In this document: positions 48,665-57,609 of the stretch, piece after piece
How the letters are laid out: every line of letters begins with the position of its first letter
How positions within the stretch are numbered: position 1 is the first letter of the stretch
Assembly: GCF_014489595.1 (NCBI RefSeq)
Contig: NZ_CP060790.1
Location: 4,615,991 to 4,679,990 of the forward strand
Origin: Paenacidovorax monticola
Lineage (GTDB): Bacteria > Pseudomonadota > Gammaproteobacteria > Burkholderiales > Burkholderiaceae_C
Direction: 5' to 3'
DNA length: 64,000 nt
Program-made: the position numbers and the translations under genes
Notes under the pieces: generated by a model
The model's database searches: none
The model's input: the letters and a program-made list of their open reading frames with translations, nothing else
Told to the model about the DNA's origin: nothing

Positions 48665-48762
48665 GGGGGCGCACCCTCGGGCAATCCCGGAGGAGCGCAA
48701 TGGATACCGGATGTAACATGATTTGGCGCCTCCCGCTCCGGGCGGCGCGTTCGGAGGGCTGC

Positions 48763-50610
48763 ATGCCATTGCTCAAAACGCTCAAGGGTCAGGTGCTCCT
48801 GATCTCGGTGGCCTTTCTGGCCTTGGGGCTGGCCACGCTTACGGCCGCCAATTACTTTTCCTCCCGGTCTCAGGCCTACGAGTCGTTGGCCGCTCAATCC
48901 CAGGCGCTCGCGCGCAGCCACGCGGAAGCACTGCGCGACTGGGTGCGTGCCAAGGCGGGCATCATCGAGGCCTCTGCCGCGGCCGTGGGCGACGCCGATC
49001 CCGTGCCCCCGCTGCGCATGCTGCAGAAGGGCGGGAGCTACCTCACCACCTACTTCGGCTATGCGGATAAGCGCACGGCCTTCTCGGAGCCGCAGAACCT
49101 GCCGCCCGACTACGATCCCACGTCGCGCCCCTGGTACCAGCAGGCTGCGCGCTCCGAGTCCTCCGTTCTCACACGGCCTTATGCCGACGCAGGAGGCGCG
49201 GGGCTCGTGGTCACGTTCGCGCGCGCGGTGCGCTCGGGCGGCAGTGTGCAGGCGGTGGCTGCGGGCGACGTGTCCCTGGCGGCCGTGGTGGCCAACGTGG
49301 CCTCGATCAAGCCCACGCCATCGAGCTATGCCTTCCTCGTGGGGGGCGACGGCGCCATCATTGCCCACCCTGAGCTCAAGCTCGCGCTGCAGCCTGCCAC
49401 GGCCATCGCGGCTGACCTCACGGCGGCCATGTTGCAGCAGTTGGCCACCCGTACCGAGCTGCACGCCATCGAGCTGCAGGGCCGGCCCATGCTGCTCTCG
49501 GTCGTGCCGGTGGAGGGCACCGACTGGCTGCTGGCCGTGGCCACGGACCGGGCCGAGGCCCTGCGGGCGATCCGTACCCTGCTGCAGGTCTCTCTGCTGG
49601 CCGGGGGCGCGGTGCTGGTGGCGGCGCTGGTGCTGCTGGCCGCCATCCTCGCACGGCGCCTGCGCCGCCTGACCCTGGTGCGCGACGCCATGCACGAGAT
49701 CGGCGAGGGCGACGGCGACCTGTCGCGCCGCATCGACACGCATGGCGAGGATGAACTCGCACAGATCGCCGCGAGCTTCAACAATTTTGCAGGCAAGCTC
49801 TCGGGCGTGCTCGCGCAGATCCGCGATGCCTCGCAGTCCGTGCGCGTGGCGTCCGAAGAGATCGCCACGGGCAACCACGATCTCAGCAGCCGCACGGAGC
49901 TCACGGCGTCGAGCCTGGAGCAGACCTCGGCCTCGATGCAGCAGCTCACCGAAACCGTGCAGCACAACGCGGAAGCCGCCCGCCAGGCCAACCAGCTCGT
50001 GGCCCAGGCGACCAGCGTGGCCCGCCACGGCGGGGTGGTGGTGGGCAACGTGGTCAGCACCATGGAGCAGATCAACGCCGCATCGCACAAGATCGCCGAC
50101 ATCATCCAGGTGATCGACGGCATCGCGTTCCAGACCAACATCCTGGCCTTGAACGCAGCGGTGGAGGCGGCGCGCGCGGGTGAGCAGGGCCGGGGCTTTG
50201 CCGTGGTGGCGGGCGAGGTGCGCAGCCTGGCGGGCCGCTCGGCTGAGGCCGCGCGCGAGATCCGTGCGCTCATCGGCACGTCGGTGGAGCAGGTCGACGC
50301 GGGCTCGCGCCTCGTGCAGGATGCCGGCACGACGATGTCCGACATCATGGACTCGGTGCAGCGCGTGAACGACATCATGGCCGAGATCACGACCTCCACG
50401 AGCGAGCAGAGCACGAGCATCGCTGAGGTGGGGCAGGCCGTGTCCCATCTCGACCAGATGACGCAGCAGAACGCGGCCCTGGTGGAGCAGAGCGCAGCGG
50501 CCGCACAGAGCCTGAAAGACCAGTCGGCACGCCTGTCGGACGTGGTCGGCACCTTCCGCCTTTCGGATGCGCATGCGGGCGCGCAGCGCGCGCTCCTGCC
50601 CGCACCCTGA
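48763..50610 (+). CDS. Methyl-accepting chemotaxis protein with dCache-type periplasmic sensor
   Basis: Transmembrane chemoreceptor of 615 residues. First membrane segment at about 10-30, a periplasmic dCache-like domain ([20 protein letters not shown] near residue 120 is its signature, with WYQQA and the following [15 protein letters not shown]), second membrane segment near 285, HAMP, and the signalling domain with [20 protein letters not shown]. Cache receptors often bind amino acids or carboxylates; the ligand is unknown. ATG at 48763 follows GGAGGG. Intact. Confidence 0.95.
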   Translation: MPLLKTLKGQVLLISVAFLALGLATLTAANYFSSRSQAYESLAAQSQALARSHAEALRDWVRAKAGIIEASAAAVGDADPVPPLRMLQKGGSYLTTYFGYADKRTAFSEPQNLPPDYDPTSRPWYQQAARSESSVLTRPYADAGGAGLVVTFARAVRSGGSVQAVAAGDVSLAAVVANVASIKPTPSSYAFLVGGDGAIIAHPELKLALQPATAIAADLTAAMLQQLATRTELHAIELQGRPMLLSVVPVEGTDWLLAVATDRAEALRAIRTLLQVSLLAGGAVLVAALVLLAAILARRLRRLTLVRDAMHEIGEGDGDLSRRIDTHGEDELAQIAASFNNFAGKLSGVLAQIRDASQSVRVASEEIATGNHDLSSRTELTASSLEQTSASMQQLTETVQHNAEAARQANQLVAQATSVARHGGVVVGNVVSTMEQINAASHKIADIIQVIDGIAFQTNILALNAAVEAARAGEQGRGFAVVAGEVRSLAGRSAEAAREIRALIGTSVEQVDAGSRLVQDAGTTMSDIMDSVQRVNDIMAEITTSTSEQSTSIAEVGQAVSHLDQMTQQNAALVEQSAAAAQSLKDQSARLSDVVGTFRLSDAHAGAQRALLPAP

Positions 50611-50676
50611 GGCCAGTGGGGCGGGCAGCCGGGCCGGGATAATCCGGCCCATGCGCCACGACGTCCCTTTTCTTTC

Positions 50677-51636
50677 ATGACGCAGCGCTTCGACGAGGCC
50701 TTGAGCGCCTTCGCGCCCGCGCTGCCGCTCGCCGTGGGCCTGAGCGGCGGGGCCGACTCGACCGCGCTGCTGCTGGCATGCGCTCAGCGCTGGCCGGGGC
50801 AGGTGCACGCCATCCACGTGCACCATGGGCTGCAGGCCGCCGCCGATGGCTTCGAGCGGCACTGCATCCAACTGTGCGAGCGGCTGAGGGTGCCGCTGCA
50901 GGTGCAGCGTGTGGATGCACGCGCCGCGCCGGGCCAGAGCCCCGAGGATGCGGCCCGCCGCGCGCGGTACGAGGCTTTCGAGGCCGCGGTGCGCCATGCA
51001 GGCGCGCCTGCCGCCATTCAGTCCATGGCGCTCGCGCAGCATGCCGACGACCAGGTGGAGACATTGCTGCTCGCGCTCTCGCGTGGTGCGGGTGTGGCGG
51101 GGCTGGCCGCCATGCCCATGCACTGGCGGCGCGCGGGGCTGGACTGGCACCGGCCGCTGCTGCGCGTGCCCGGCCGTGCCGTGCGCGACTGGCTGCGCGA
51201 GCGGGGCGAAGCCTGGGTCGAGGACCCGACCAACACGGACGAGCGCTACACGCGCAATCGCATCCGTGCGCGGCTGCTGCCCGCGCTGGAGGCCACGTTT
51301 CCCCAGTTTCGTGATACGTTCGCGCGCAGCAGCCTGCATGCGGCCCAGGCCCAGGAGCTGCTGCTGGAGATGGCCGGGGAGGATCTGGCCGAGGTGGGCG
51401 TGCCGCCCCGCATCCGCGCGCTCAGGTCCCTGGGCCCGGCACGCCAGGCCAACGTGCTGCGCCACTGGCTGCGCACGGCGCACCAGACCACGCCCGGCAC
51501 GGCGCAGCTCGATGAGTTGCAGAGCCAACTGGCTGCCTGCGCCACGCGCGGCCACCGCATCCGCATCCGGGTAGGGCGGGGCTTCGTGGTGCGGCAAGGG
51601 GAGTGCTTGGGGTTCGAACCACAGGGGGCACCATGA
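50677..51636 (+). CDS. tilS: tRNA(Ile)-lysidine synthase
   Basis: Converts C34 of tRNA-Ile(CAU) to lysidine, essential for AUA decoding. 319 residues. PP-loop ATP-binding motif LSGGADSTALLL, HHGLQAAADGFE, AQHADDQVETLLLALSRGAG, and RVPGRAVRDWLRERG plus WVEDPTNTDERYTRNRIR are typical. It lacks the long C-terminal domain of E. coli TilS. Stop overlaps the next start as ATGA. Confidence 0.95.
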   Translation: MTQRFDEALSAFAPALPLAVGLSGGADSTALLLACAQRWPGQVHAIHVHHGLQAAADGFERHCIQLCERLRVPLQVQRVDARAAPGQSPEDAARRARYEAFEAAVRHAGAPAAIQSMALAQHADDQVETLLLALSRGAGVAGLAAMPMHWRRAGLDWHRPLLRVPGRAVRDWLRERGEAWVEDPTNTDERYTRNRIRARLLPALEATFPQFRDTFARSSLHAAQAQELLLEMAGEDLAEVGVPPRIRALRSLGPARQANVLRHWLRTAHQTTPGTAQLDELQSQLAACATRGHRIRIRVGRGFVVRQGECLGFEPQGAP

Positions 51637-52169
51637 CAGCGCTGTCTTGCTTTCGTCCTTGTGTCCGTGGCGTGCTGGCCCTGCTGGCGGCCGGCACCGC
51701 CCTGCAGGCCGCGGGCCAGGAGAGCGGGGTCGCCGCGCCTTTGCGCGAGGTTCCGCAGAATCTGTTCGACGATCCCTTCGAGCAACTGAGCCGCGACCTG
51801 CCGGGCTGTCCCGAGCCCGTGGGGCCGCGCCTGCCGGAATCCATGCGCGGCGCGGTGGCGCATGGGCGCATCGAACGCGGCACGACCTGCTGGCTGGCGG
51901 GCCAGTGCCGCCTGCCCCATTCCGCGCGCTACGATCCCGAGATCGCGCAGGCCGTCCTGCCCCGGCTGAAGGCTTCGCCCGCGTTGCGCGGCACGACCCT
52001 GTGGGTCTATTTCTCGGGACGCAACATCTACCTGCAGGGCTGTGCGGGCAACGACGCCCAGGTGCAAGAGCTCGCCGCCATCGCGCGCGAGCACCCGGAG
52101 GTCTTCACCGTGGTACCCACCGTGCGCACCGACCCGCGGCAGGCGCTGCCGTACGAACCCATGCCTTAG
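51633..52169 (+). CDS. Exported hypothetical protein
   Basis: A 178-residue protein with a signal peptide ([19 protein letters not shown]). Four cysteines ([27 protein letters not shown]) could form disulfides. The second half ([20 protein letters not shown] to [11 protein letters not shown]) has the alternating pattern of a small alpha/beta domain, perhaps BON-like. I do not recognise a function. It is translationally coupled to tilS. Confidence 0.8.
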   Translation: MTALSCFRPCVRGVLALLAAGTALQAAGQESGVAAPLREVPQNLFDDPFEQLSRDLPGCPEPVGPRLPESMRGAVAHGRIERGTTCWLAGQCRLPHSARYDPEIAQAVLPRLKASPALRGTTLWVYFSGRNIYLQGCAGNDAQVQELAAIAREHPEVFTVVPTVRTDPRQALPYEPMP

Positions 52170-52190
52170 GCCGCTCCAGCGGGTGCTCGG

Positions 52191-52196
52191 TATAAT
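52191..52196 (+). promoter_or_regulatory. -10 element of the lysC promoter
   Basis: A perfect TATAAT stands 77 bases before the lysC ATG. No good -35 is visible at 17 bases; the sequence there is AGGCCG-like. Confidence 0.5.
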
Positions 52197-52272
52197 TTTG
52201 GGCTGCCTGCGGCATGGCCGCAGTGCGTGCGTCGAGTTCGCTCTTCACCCTCATCCTCATTCTCTTTTTCAG

Positions 52273-53540
52273 ATGGCACTGATCGTTCATAAATACGGCG
52301 GCACCTCGATGGGTTCCACGGAGCGCATCCGCAACGTTGCCAAGCGCGTGGCCAAGTGGGCTCGGGCCGGCCACCAGATGGTGGTGGTGCCCAGCGCCAT
52401 GAGCGGCGAGACCAACCGCCTGCTGGGTCTGGCCAAGGAGCTGGCGCCGTCGCGGGCGATGACCTCCTACCACCGCGAACTCGACATGCTCGCCGCCACG
52501 GGCGAGCAGGCGTCGTCGGCGCTGCTGGCTATCGCGCTGCAGGCCGAGGGCATGCAGGCTGTGAGCTACGCGGGCTGGCAGGTTCCCATCCGCACCGACA
52601 GCAGCTACACCAAGGCCCGTATCGAGTCGATCGACGACCAGCGCGTGCGCGCCGATCTGGCCGAAGGCAAGGTCGTGATCGTCACGGGCTTCCAGGGCAT
52701 CGACGAAGAAGGCAACATCACCACGCTGGGCCGTGGCGGTTCCGACACCTCGGCCGTGGCCGTGGCGGCTGCCATGAAGGCCGACGAGTGCCTGATCTAC
52801 ACCGACGTGGACGGCGTGTACACCACCGATCCGCGTGTGGTGCCCGAGGCGCGGCGCCTGTCCACAGTGAGCTTCGAGGAAATGCTGGAAATGGCCAGCC
52901 TCGGCAGCAAGGTGCTGCAGATCCGCTCGGTGGAGTTCGCGGGCAAGTACAAGGTGCCCATGCGCGTGCTCTCGAGCTTCACCCCTGGGACATCGACATC
53001 AACGAAGAAGCCCGCTCCGGCACGCTGATCACTTTTGAGGAAGACGAAAAAATGGAACAAGCCGTCGTATCCGGCATCGCTTTCAACCGCGACGAAGCCA
53101 AGATCTCCGTGCTGGGCGTGCCCGACAAGCCCGGCATCGCCTACCAGATCCTGGGCGCCGTGGCCGACGCCAACATCGAAGTCGATGTGATCATCCAGAA
53201 CCTCAGCAAGGACGGCAAGACCGACTTCAGCTTCACGGTGAACCGCAACGACTATGCGCGCACCGTGGACCTGCTGAAGGAAAAGGTGGTGCCTGCGCTG
53301 GGCGCGCAGGACGTGGTGGGCGACACCAAGATCTGCAAGGTGAGCATCGTCGGCATCGGCATGCGCAGCCACGTGGGCGTGGCCGCCAAGATGTTCCGCG
53401 TGCTGAGCGAAGAGGGCATCAACATCCAGATGATCTCCACCTCGGAAATCAAGACCTCGGTCGTGATCGACGAGAAGTACGTGGAACTGGCCGTGCGCAC
53501 GCTGCACAAGGCCTTCGAACTGGACCAGCCGGCCGCCTAA
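52273..53540 (+). CDS. lysC: Aspartokinase, frameshifted
   Basis: Phosphorylates aspartate, first step to lysine, threonine and methionine. Reconstructed length 422 residues. Kinase domain: [57 protein letters not shown]. Two C-terminal ACT domains ([40 protein letters not shown]) mediate feedback inhibition. The frame breaks in CCCC at 52982-52985; one C restored gives [20 protein letters not shown] and rejoins the ACT part. An aspartokinase is indispensable for this pathway, so an error in the sequence is the simplest explanation. Confidence 0.95.
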
Positions 53541-53579
53541 GGTAAAACGGCCTCAAAACTGAGGCATAATAGCGGGATT

Positions 53580-53672
53580 GGAAACGTGACCGAGTGGCCG
53601 AAGGTGCTCCCCTGCTAAGGGAGTATGGGGTGTAGAGCCTCATCGAGGGTTCGAATCCCTCCGTTTCCGCCA
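53580..53672 (+). tRNA. tRNA-Ser(GCU)
   Basis: Acceptor stem GGAAACG (53580-53586) pairs with CGTTTCC (53662-53668), followed by G and an encoded CCA. The anticodon loop reads CTGCTAA with anticodon GCU, and a long variable arm typical of serine tRNAs follows. T-loop GTTCGAATC is present. CATAAT at 53565-53570 may be its -10. Its 3' end adjoins an integrase gene and is the likely attachment site. Confidence 0.95.
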
Positions 53673-53678
53673 GAGCTG

Positions 53679-53710
53679 AAAAAACCCGCCCTAAACCAGC
53701 GGGTTTTTTT
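53679..53710. terminator. Bidirectional terminator after tRNA-Ser
   Basis: AAAAAACCCGC, nine-base loop, GCGGGTTTTTTT. Strong stem with T tracts in both readings, just downstream of the CCA end. Confidence 0.9.
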
Positions 53711-53735
53711 ACGTCTGTGCTCTGCGTTGACCCCA

Positions 53736-53776
53736 TATAAAACAACGTGGTACGCTTCGATTCATGTTGTTTTATA
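53736..53776. repeat. 11-bp inverted repeat upstream of the integrase gene
   Basis: TATAAAACAAC and its exact complement GTTGTTTTATA, 19 bases apart, in an AT-rich stretch between the tRNA and int. Candidate integrase arm site or operator of int. Confidence 0.6.
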
Positions 53777-53862
53777 CAGTGTTTTCGCAGCGGGTAGTCA
53801 ACCGGTTTTCGAGCTCAATTCAAATTTTTTGGGCCTACATGATGGCCTACAGAAATTGAGCC

Positions 53863-55062
53863 ATGCCGAAGCGAATCCTTGAGATGACGGCGCTGGAGGT
53901 TTCCAGGCTGCGCGTGGAAGGCTCGCACGCTGTCGGCGGGGTCAGCGGCTTGTATCTGCGGATTGAAGGCGGGTCGCGCACCTGGGTGCTGCGGTATGTG
54001 CACATGCGCCAGCGTAGGCGTATGGGCCTGGGCAGCTATCCCGGTGTGACGTTGGCTGCCGCACGCGAGGCAGCGCGCGCAGCGCTGGGGCTGCGCGATG
54101 CAGGCATCGACCCCATCAAGTCGCGCCAGGACGAACGGGAGGCCGCCCGGTTGGCAGCTGCCCAGCGGCTGGAGTTCGACAAGGCTGCCGATGCCTTCAT
54201 CACTGAACACGAGAGTACCTGGCGCAATGCCAAGCACGCGCAGCAGTGGCGCAACACCCTCGCCACCTATGCATCGCCGCACTTCGGCCAGCTGTCCGTC
54301 TCAGAGATTGAACAGTCACACGTCCTGCGCGCACTCGCTCCCATCTGGAAGACCAAGACTGAAACCGCCACCCGTGTGCGCGGTCGTATTGAGCAGGTGC
54401 TGGATTGGGCCACCGCCCATGGCCACCGCACCGGTCCCAATCCGGCGCGTTGGCGCGGTCAGCTTGAGCACATCCTGGCTAACCCGGAAAAGGTCGCGCC
54501 GGTCAAACACCGCGCCGCCGTGCCCGTGGACGATTTGCCCGCCGCTTACCTGCAGATTACGGCTGTAGGTGGTCAAAGTGCCCGCGCGCTGTGCTTCCTG
54601 ATCTTGACCGCTGTTCGTTCAGGCGAGGTGCGCGGAATGGTGTGGAGTGAGGTCGATCTGGACGCAGCCCTTTGGGTCATCCCCGCCGAACGCATGAAGG
54701 CCAATCGGGAACATCGCGTCCCCCTATCACGCCAGGCCGTGGCGTTGCTGCGCATTCAAGAGGCCGCGCGCGAGGAACTGGTGGAGCACGTTTTTCCCAG
54801 CAACCGCAAAGGTCCGCTGTCTGACATGGCATTTACCACCCTCATGCGCCGCCACAAGCTGGCTGCCGTGCCCCATGGCTTCCGCTCCACCTTCCGCGAC
54901 TGGGCGGGCGAAACCACGCACCATCCGCGCGACGCTGTGGAACTGTGCCTGGCCCACTCCATCGACACCAAGACCGAAGCCGCCTATCGTCGTGGCGACA
55001 TGCTTGAAAAGCGCGCGGCGATCATGCAGGAATGGGCCGACTACGCTGCCCGGACCACATAG
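53863..55062 (+). CDS. int: Tyrosine recombinase integrase (P4 type)
   Basis: Catalyses site-specific integration and excision. 399 residues: an N-terminal DUF4102-type arm-binding domain (MTALEVSRLRVEGSHAVGGV to about residue 90), a core-binding domain, and a catalytic domain with the first arginine in LTAVRSGEVRGMVWSEVD, HGFRSTFRDWAGE (H-x-x-R) and LAHSIDTKTEAAYRRGDML (H and the tyrosine nucleophile). The gene lies 190 bases after tRNA-Ser, pointing into the element, the usual P4-family arrangement. Confidence 0.95.
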   Translation: MPKRILEMTALEVSRLRVEGSHAVGGVSGLYLRIEGGSRTWVLRYVHMRQRRRMGLGSYPGVTLAAAREAARAALGLRDAGIDPIKSRQDEREAARLAAAQRLEFDKAADAFITEHESTWRNAKHAQQWRNTLATYASPHFGQLSVSEIEQSHVLRALAPIWKTKTETATRVRGRIEQVLDWATAHGHRTGPNPARWRGQLEHILANPEKVAPVKHRAAVPVDDLPAAYLQITAVGGQSARALCFLILTAVRSGEVRGMVWSEVDLDAALWVIPAERMKANREHRVPLSRQAVALLRIQEAAREELVEHVFPSNRKGPLSDMAFTTLMRRHKLAAVPHGFRSTFRDWAGETTHHPRDAVELCLAHSIDTKTEAAYRRGDMLEKRAAIMQEWADYAARTT

Positions 55063-55479
55063 TTAATCAAGAGCGGTCGCGCTATCCTCAATGAACTTCC
55101 GTAGCCGCGCTTCTGACAGCTTGTCTGCCTGCCCATCCTTTTGCCCCGGAGCGTACATCTCGAGCGCGGCAGAGCTCTTTATCGGCGCACCTAGCGCGGG
55201 CGCGCCGCCGCGAAACACTGCGGCCGAATGGGCATCAAGGGAGTAACGCGTAACTACCCAGCCCGCATGTTCGGCCATCGACCGAAAGTACATAAGTGCG
55301 GGAACTACGTGATTGAACCAGTCTTCGGAGTGATGATCCGCGTCGATAGCTGGATAGCGCCAAGATGATCCGCCGACATGCTCCCAGCCCAGGCGCAAAA
55401 AAGCCATCTGAACACGAGTTCGGTCATTTGGATCTTTGACGCTGTTGGTTTCAACGTCGAAGGAAAAGGTAATGGGCAT
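55063..55479 (-). CDS. Hypothetical protein, element cargo
   Basis: A 138-residue protein I do not recognise. ATG at 55479 follows GGGAG at good spacing; the reading frame upstream of it is not needed. The sequence (DVETNSVKDPNDRTRVQMAF, RLGWEHVGGSSWRYPAID, WFNHVVPALMYFRSMAEHAG) looks like a compact alpha/beta cytoplasmic domain without signal or membrane segment. It converges with int and is divergent from the small membrane-anchored protein gene to its right, with a 120-base gap; the pair is out of line with the surrounding phage genes. Confidence 0.7.
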   Translation of the reverse strand: MPITFSFDVETNSVKDPNDRTRVQMAFLRLGWEHVGGSSWRYPAIDADHHSEDWFNHVVPALMYFRSMAEHAGWVVTRYSLDAHSAAVFRGGAPALGAPIKSSAALEMYAPGQKDGQADKLSEARLRKFIEDSATALD

Positions 55480-55599
55480 TGGTATCTCCCTTTGATAGCT
55501 TGAGTGTAGAGGGACAAAGTTTTCCCCCAACCGGTCATTCATTCCAAGCGCCTTCACGCTCGAAAAGAGTAAAGGCATCATTCTGGACAGGTTTCATTA

Positions 55600-55947
55600 A
55601 TGAACAAAGGGGCGCAGGTGAGTCCAGACGACCAATTCGACAATGCCATGGAGAAATATTGCAGCAAGTACGGTGTTGGTGCCTTGCAGCAACGCGTTGA
55701 GCGAGGCGACTTCATCGGCGAGCAGGAGGCCAAAGCTCGTGCCTTTTTGTCCAAAAAGGCCCAGGAAGCGCTGACACGCTACCAGCTCAGCCCCGAATAT
55801 TCAGCGCTACGTCAAGCCAATGCCGCAGAACAAGCCAACAAACTCAGCGCAGCAGCCAATGCAAAGGCCCACCGCGCGTACGTTATGTCGGCTATCGCGG
55901 TTGTCGTGTCATTGGTGGGCCTCGTGATCCAGCTGGTCAAGGGGTGA
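55600..55947 (+). CDS. Small protein with C-terminal membrane anchor, element cargo
   Basis: A 115-residue protein: a charged helical body (residues 1-90, with EQEAKARAFLSKKAQEALTR and QANAAEQANKLSAAANAKAH, likely coiled coil) and one C-terminal hydrophobic segment (YVMSAIAVVVSLVGLVIQLV) ending in KG. No similarity recognised. The layout, a soluble gene and a divergent small membrane protein between int and the phage operon, is a common place for cargo such as defence or exclusion genes, but nothing in the sequence proves a role. Confidence 0.7.
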   Translation: MNKGAQVSPDDQFDNAMEKYCSKYGVGALQQRVERGDFIGEQEAKARAFLSKKAQEALTRYQLSPEYSALRQANAAEQANKLSAAANAKAHRAYVMSAIAVVVSLVGLVIQLVKG

Positions 55948-55965
55948 GCGGGCGCCGCAAGGTGT

Positions 55966-56028
55966 TCAGAAAAATAGCTAGATATGCTGCAAGCGCTTGG
56001 ATAAAAAGCGCTGACAGCTATTAATTTG
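55966..56028. repeat. Dispersed palindromic repeat (copy inside the element, inverted)
   Basis: Contains AGCGCTTGGATAAAAAGCGCT with flanking AGCTA...TAGCT-type ends (ATAGCTAG at left, CAGCTATTAA at right). Shares the hairpin core and AGCTAT flanks with the copies at 31704 and 40624. Confidence 0.5.
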
Positions 56029-56335
56029 GTAGTGATTTTGCGTCGTGCGCTGAGCCAGCCGCTGATTGCAGGCGGCCGTCAGCTCCACCAGTTCCCTGTT
56101 GGTAGGCGACATGCCCAGTTCCATCACTCGGCGCTAGCCTCGCTGCCAGCGCCGCCGCCCAAGCCTTCGGGCACCCCTGCAACCACTCCACCACCTCAGC
56201 CACCAGCCAAAACAGCTTCGCCCCCATCTTGCGAGGCGGCGGAAATCCGCGCTGCTCGATCAACGCCCGCAGCGTGTTCTCCACAATGCCCAGCTCTTCC
56301 AGCAGCTGCGCCTTGTTCATGATGATCTGGCCCAT
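56021..56335 (-). CDS. Small helix-turn-helix protein (AlpA/excisionase-like)
   Basis: Product of 104 residues (or 99 if started at the ATG at 56320). MNKAQLLEELGIVENTLRAL, then GFPPPRKMGAKLFWLVAEVVEWL is the winged-helix pattern of AlpA/phage excisionase proteins, which bind attachment-site DNA and tune integrase. The last 40 residues after WLQGCPKAW look unstructured and could reflect a lost base. Last gene of the leftward phage block, three bases after the DUF4406 gene. Confidence 0.7.
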   Translation of the reverse strand: MGQIIMNKAQLLEELGIVENTLRALIEQRGFPPPRKMGAKLFWLVAEVVEWLQGCPKAWAAALAARLAPSDGTGHVAYQQGTGGADGRLQSAAGSAHDAKSLPN

Positions 56336-56338
56336 GTG

Positions 56339-56629
56339 TCAGCCCTCCGGGTTGATGATCTGAAAGCCCAGGCCTACCGCCAGCCCGTGCTCCACCTTCG
56401 CCCCGCGCGACTTCTCCCAGCCGGGCAGCAGGTACACCGCATCGCACGTCACCAGCCGCGCAATGTCCATGCGCATGCAGTCCAGCCACTGAGCCTTGGG
56501 GTCTGCGTTGATTTCGGCGGGGTTCTCCACATGGTGGCCCTGGGCACGCAGCGCTGCCGCTGCTGCGTGAAAGGCTGGAAAGTTCAGGTCGGGGTAGCCC
56601 GTCATGGGGCCTGCAACGTAGATACGCAT
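56339..56629 (-). CDS. DUF4406 protein (nucleoside 2-deoxyribosyltransferase-like)
   Basis: A 96-residue protein with MRIYVAGPMTGYPDLNFPAF and LVTCDAVYLLPGWEKSRGAK, then VEHGLAVGLGFQI, the conserved blocks of the DUF4406/nucleoside deoxyribosyltransferase-like fold common in phages. Probably acts on nucleotides or their sugar bonds; the precise reaction is not known. Confidence 0.85.
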   Translation of the reverse strand: MRIYVAGPMTGYPDLNFPAFHAAAAALRAQGHHVENPAEINADPKAQWLDCMRMDIARLVTCDAVYLLPGWEKSRGAKVEHGLAVGLGFQIINPEG

Positions 56630-56639
56630 GGCGCCCTCC

Positions 56640-56855
56640 CTATCGGCTCACCCGCCGGCCCATCACCAGGCTGGGCGGTTGATTGGCCGCGCTGCGGTGC
56701 TGCAGCTCGGGGCAGGTGTACGGCTTGCCCGTCTTCCAGCTCATGCTGATGGGCTGCGCGGTGCTGTAGTCCACGCGCTCTGCCTGCCTGATCTGAGACC
56801 AGCGCGATGGCTCCACGGGGTGCGCCAGTGCCGGTGCGTTTTTCGGCTTTGCCAT
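56640..56855 (-). CDS. Small hypothetical phage protein
   Basis: Seventy-one residues, basic, no domain recognised (RQAERVDYSTAQPISMSWKT, then GKPYTCPELQHRS). Four bases from the next gene upstream and ten from the next downstream, in the same direction, so part of the same transcript. Confidence 0.6.
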   Translation of the reverse strand: MAKPKNAPALAHPVEPSRWSQIRQAERVDYSTAQPISMSWKTGKPYTCPELQHRSAANQPPSLVMGRRVSR

Positions 56856-56858
56856 GGC

Positions 56859-57080
56859 TCAGGCCTCCGCGCGTTCTTCGATGCGTTCCACGCGCAGCAC
56901 GTTCTTGCCGGTGGCAATGTGCGCATGGGCCTCGGCTTGCTCCGCGGTGGCAGCCTTCACCCGAACGGTGGGCAGCAGCCTGGCGTCTGCAAGGTCTTCC
57001 ACATCTGATGGCGTGACGCCCTGGGGCACCAAAGTGGCCCGGTAGCTGCGCAAGGGCTGGACGTTGTGAATGGGTTGCAT
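56859..57080 (-). CDS. Small hypothetical phage protein
   Basis: Seventy-three residues starting with ATG at 57080 (MQPIHNVQPLRSYRATLVPQ). The middle (PTVRVKAATAEQAEAHAHIA) resembles short host-nuclease-inhibitor or accessory proteins of phages only loosely. GAGGAAA-like sequence precedes the ATG. Function unknown. Confidence 0.6.
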   Translation of the reverse strand: MQPIHNVQPLRSYRATLVPQGVTPSDVEDLADARLLPTVRVKAATAEQAEAHAHIATGKNVLRVERIEERAEA

Positions 57081-57106
57081 GTCTTCGATTTCCTCTCTGT
57101 GGTCTG

Positions 57107-57325
57107 TCAGGCCACCAGCTGTAGCTGGGCCTGGGTGGGGTTGTTGATGGGTGCTGCCGGCTGGCGGCGGCGGCGGCGCGGCCTGGCGGCATCGGCCAGG
57201 CGCTGGCGCTCCGCGTCGAACACGGCGCGCAGGTGTTCGGGCGTGGTGCCGGCCTGCGGCACGTAGCCGCCGTGCAGCGGGCGCTGGTAGCAATGCACGC
57301 GTGGCTCGGTTCGCTTGGCGTTCAT
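57107..57325 (-). CDS. Small basic hypothetical phage protein
   Basis: Seventy-two residues with an arginine cluster (ARPRRRRRQPAAP) that may bind nucleic acid. ATG at 57325 has AAGGAG eight bases upstream; the start overlaps the stop of the next gene upstream as ATGA. Confidence 0.6.
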   Translation of the reverse strand: MNAKRTEPRVHCYQRPLHGGYVPQAGTTPEHLRAVFDAERQRLADAARPRRRRRQPAAPINNPTQAQLQLVA

Positions 57326-57609
57326 GGGTTGCACTCCTTTCGGTCGGTGGTGGTGGGTTGGAGAAGGTCGGCGCGTGTGATGCGCACGGTGGAAAGCGCG
57401 GTCAACAGGTCGGGTAGCAGCTCGGCCGGTGTCTCAAGCACCTCGCGTTTCATCTGGTCGCGGGCTGCCTGGCTGTCGCCCATGTCTTCGCAGCGGCGGC
57501 GCGCGGCCAGCAGCGCCTGGGCCTGCAGCGGGGTGGGCTTGCGGCCCGTTTCGGCCATGCCGCTGCGCGCCTCGGTGGCGGTGGTGTGCTGTGGTGCCTG
57601 TTTTTTCAT
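57322..57609 (-). CDS. Small hypothetical phage protein
   Basis: Ninety-five residues (MKKQAPQHTTATEARSGMAE at the start; REVLETPAELLPDLLTALST in the C-terminal half, helical). Its ATG at 57609 overlaps the gpA-like stop by one base (TGATG), indicating coupled translation. No family recognised. Confidence 0.65.
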   Translation of the reverse strand: MKKQAPQHTTATEARSGMAETGRKPTPLQAQALLAARRRCEDMGDSQAARDQMKREVLETPAELLPDLLTALSTVRITRADLLQPTTTDRKECNP

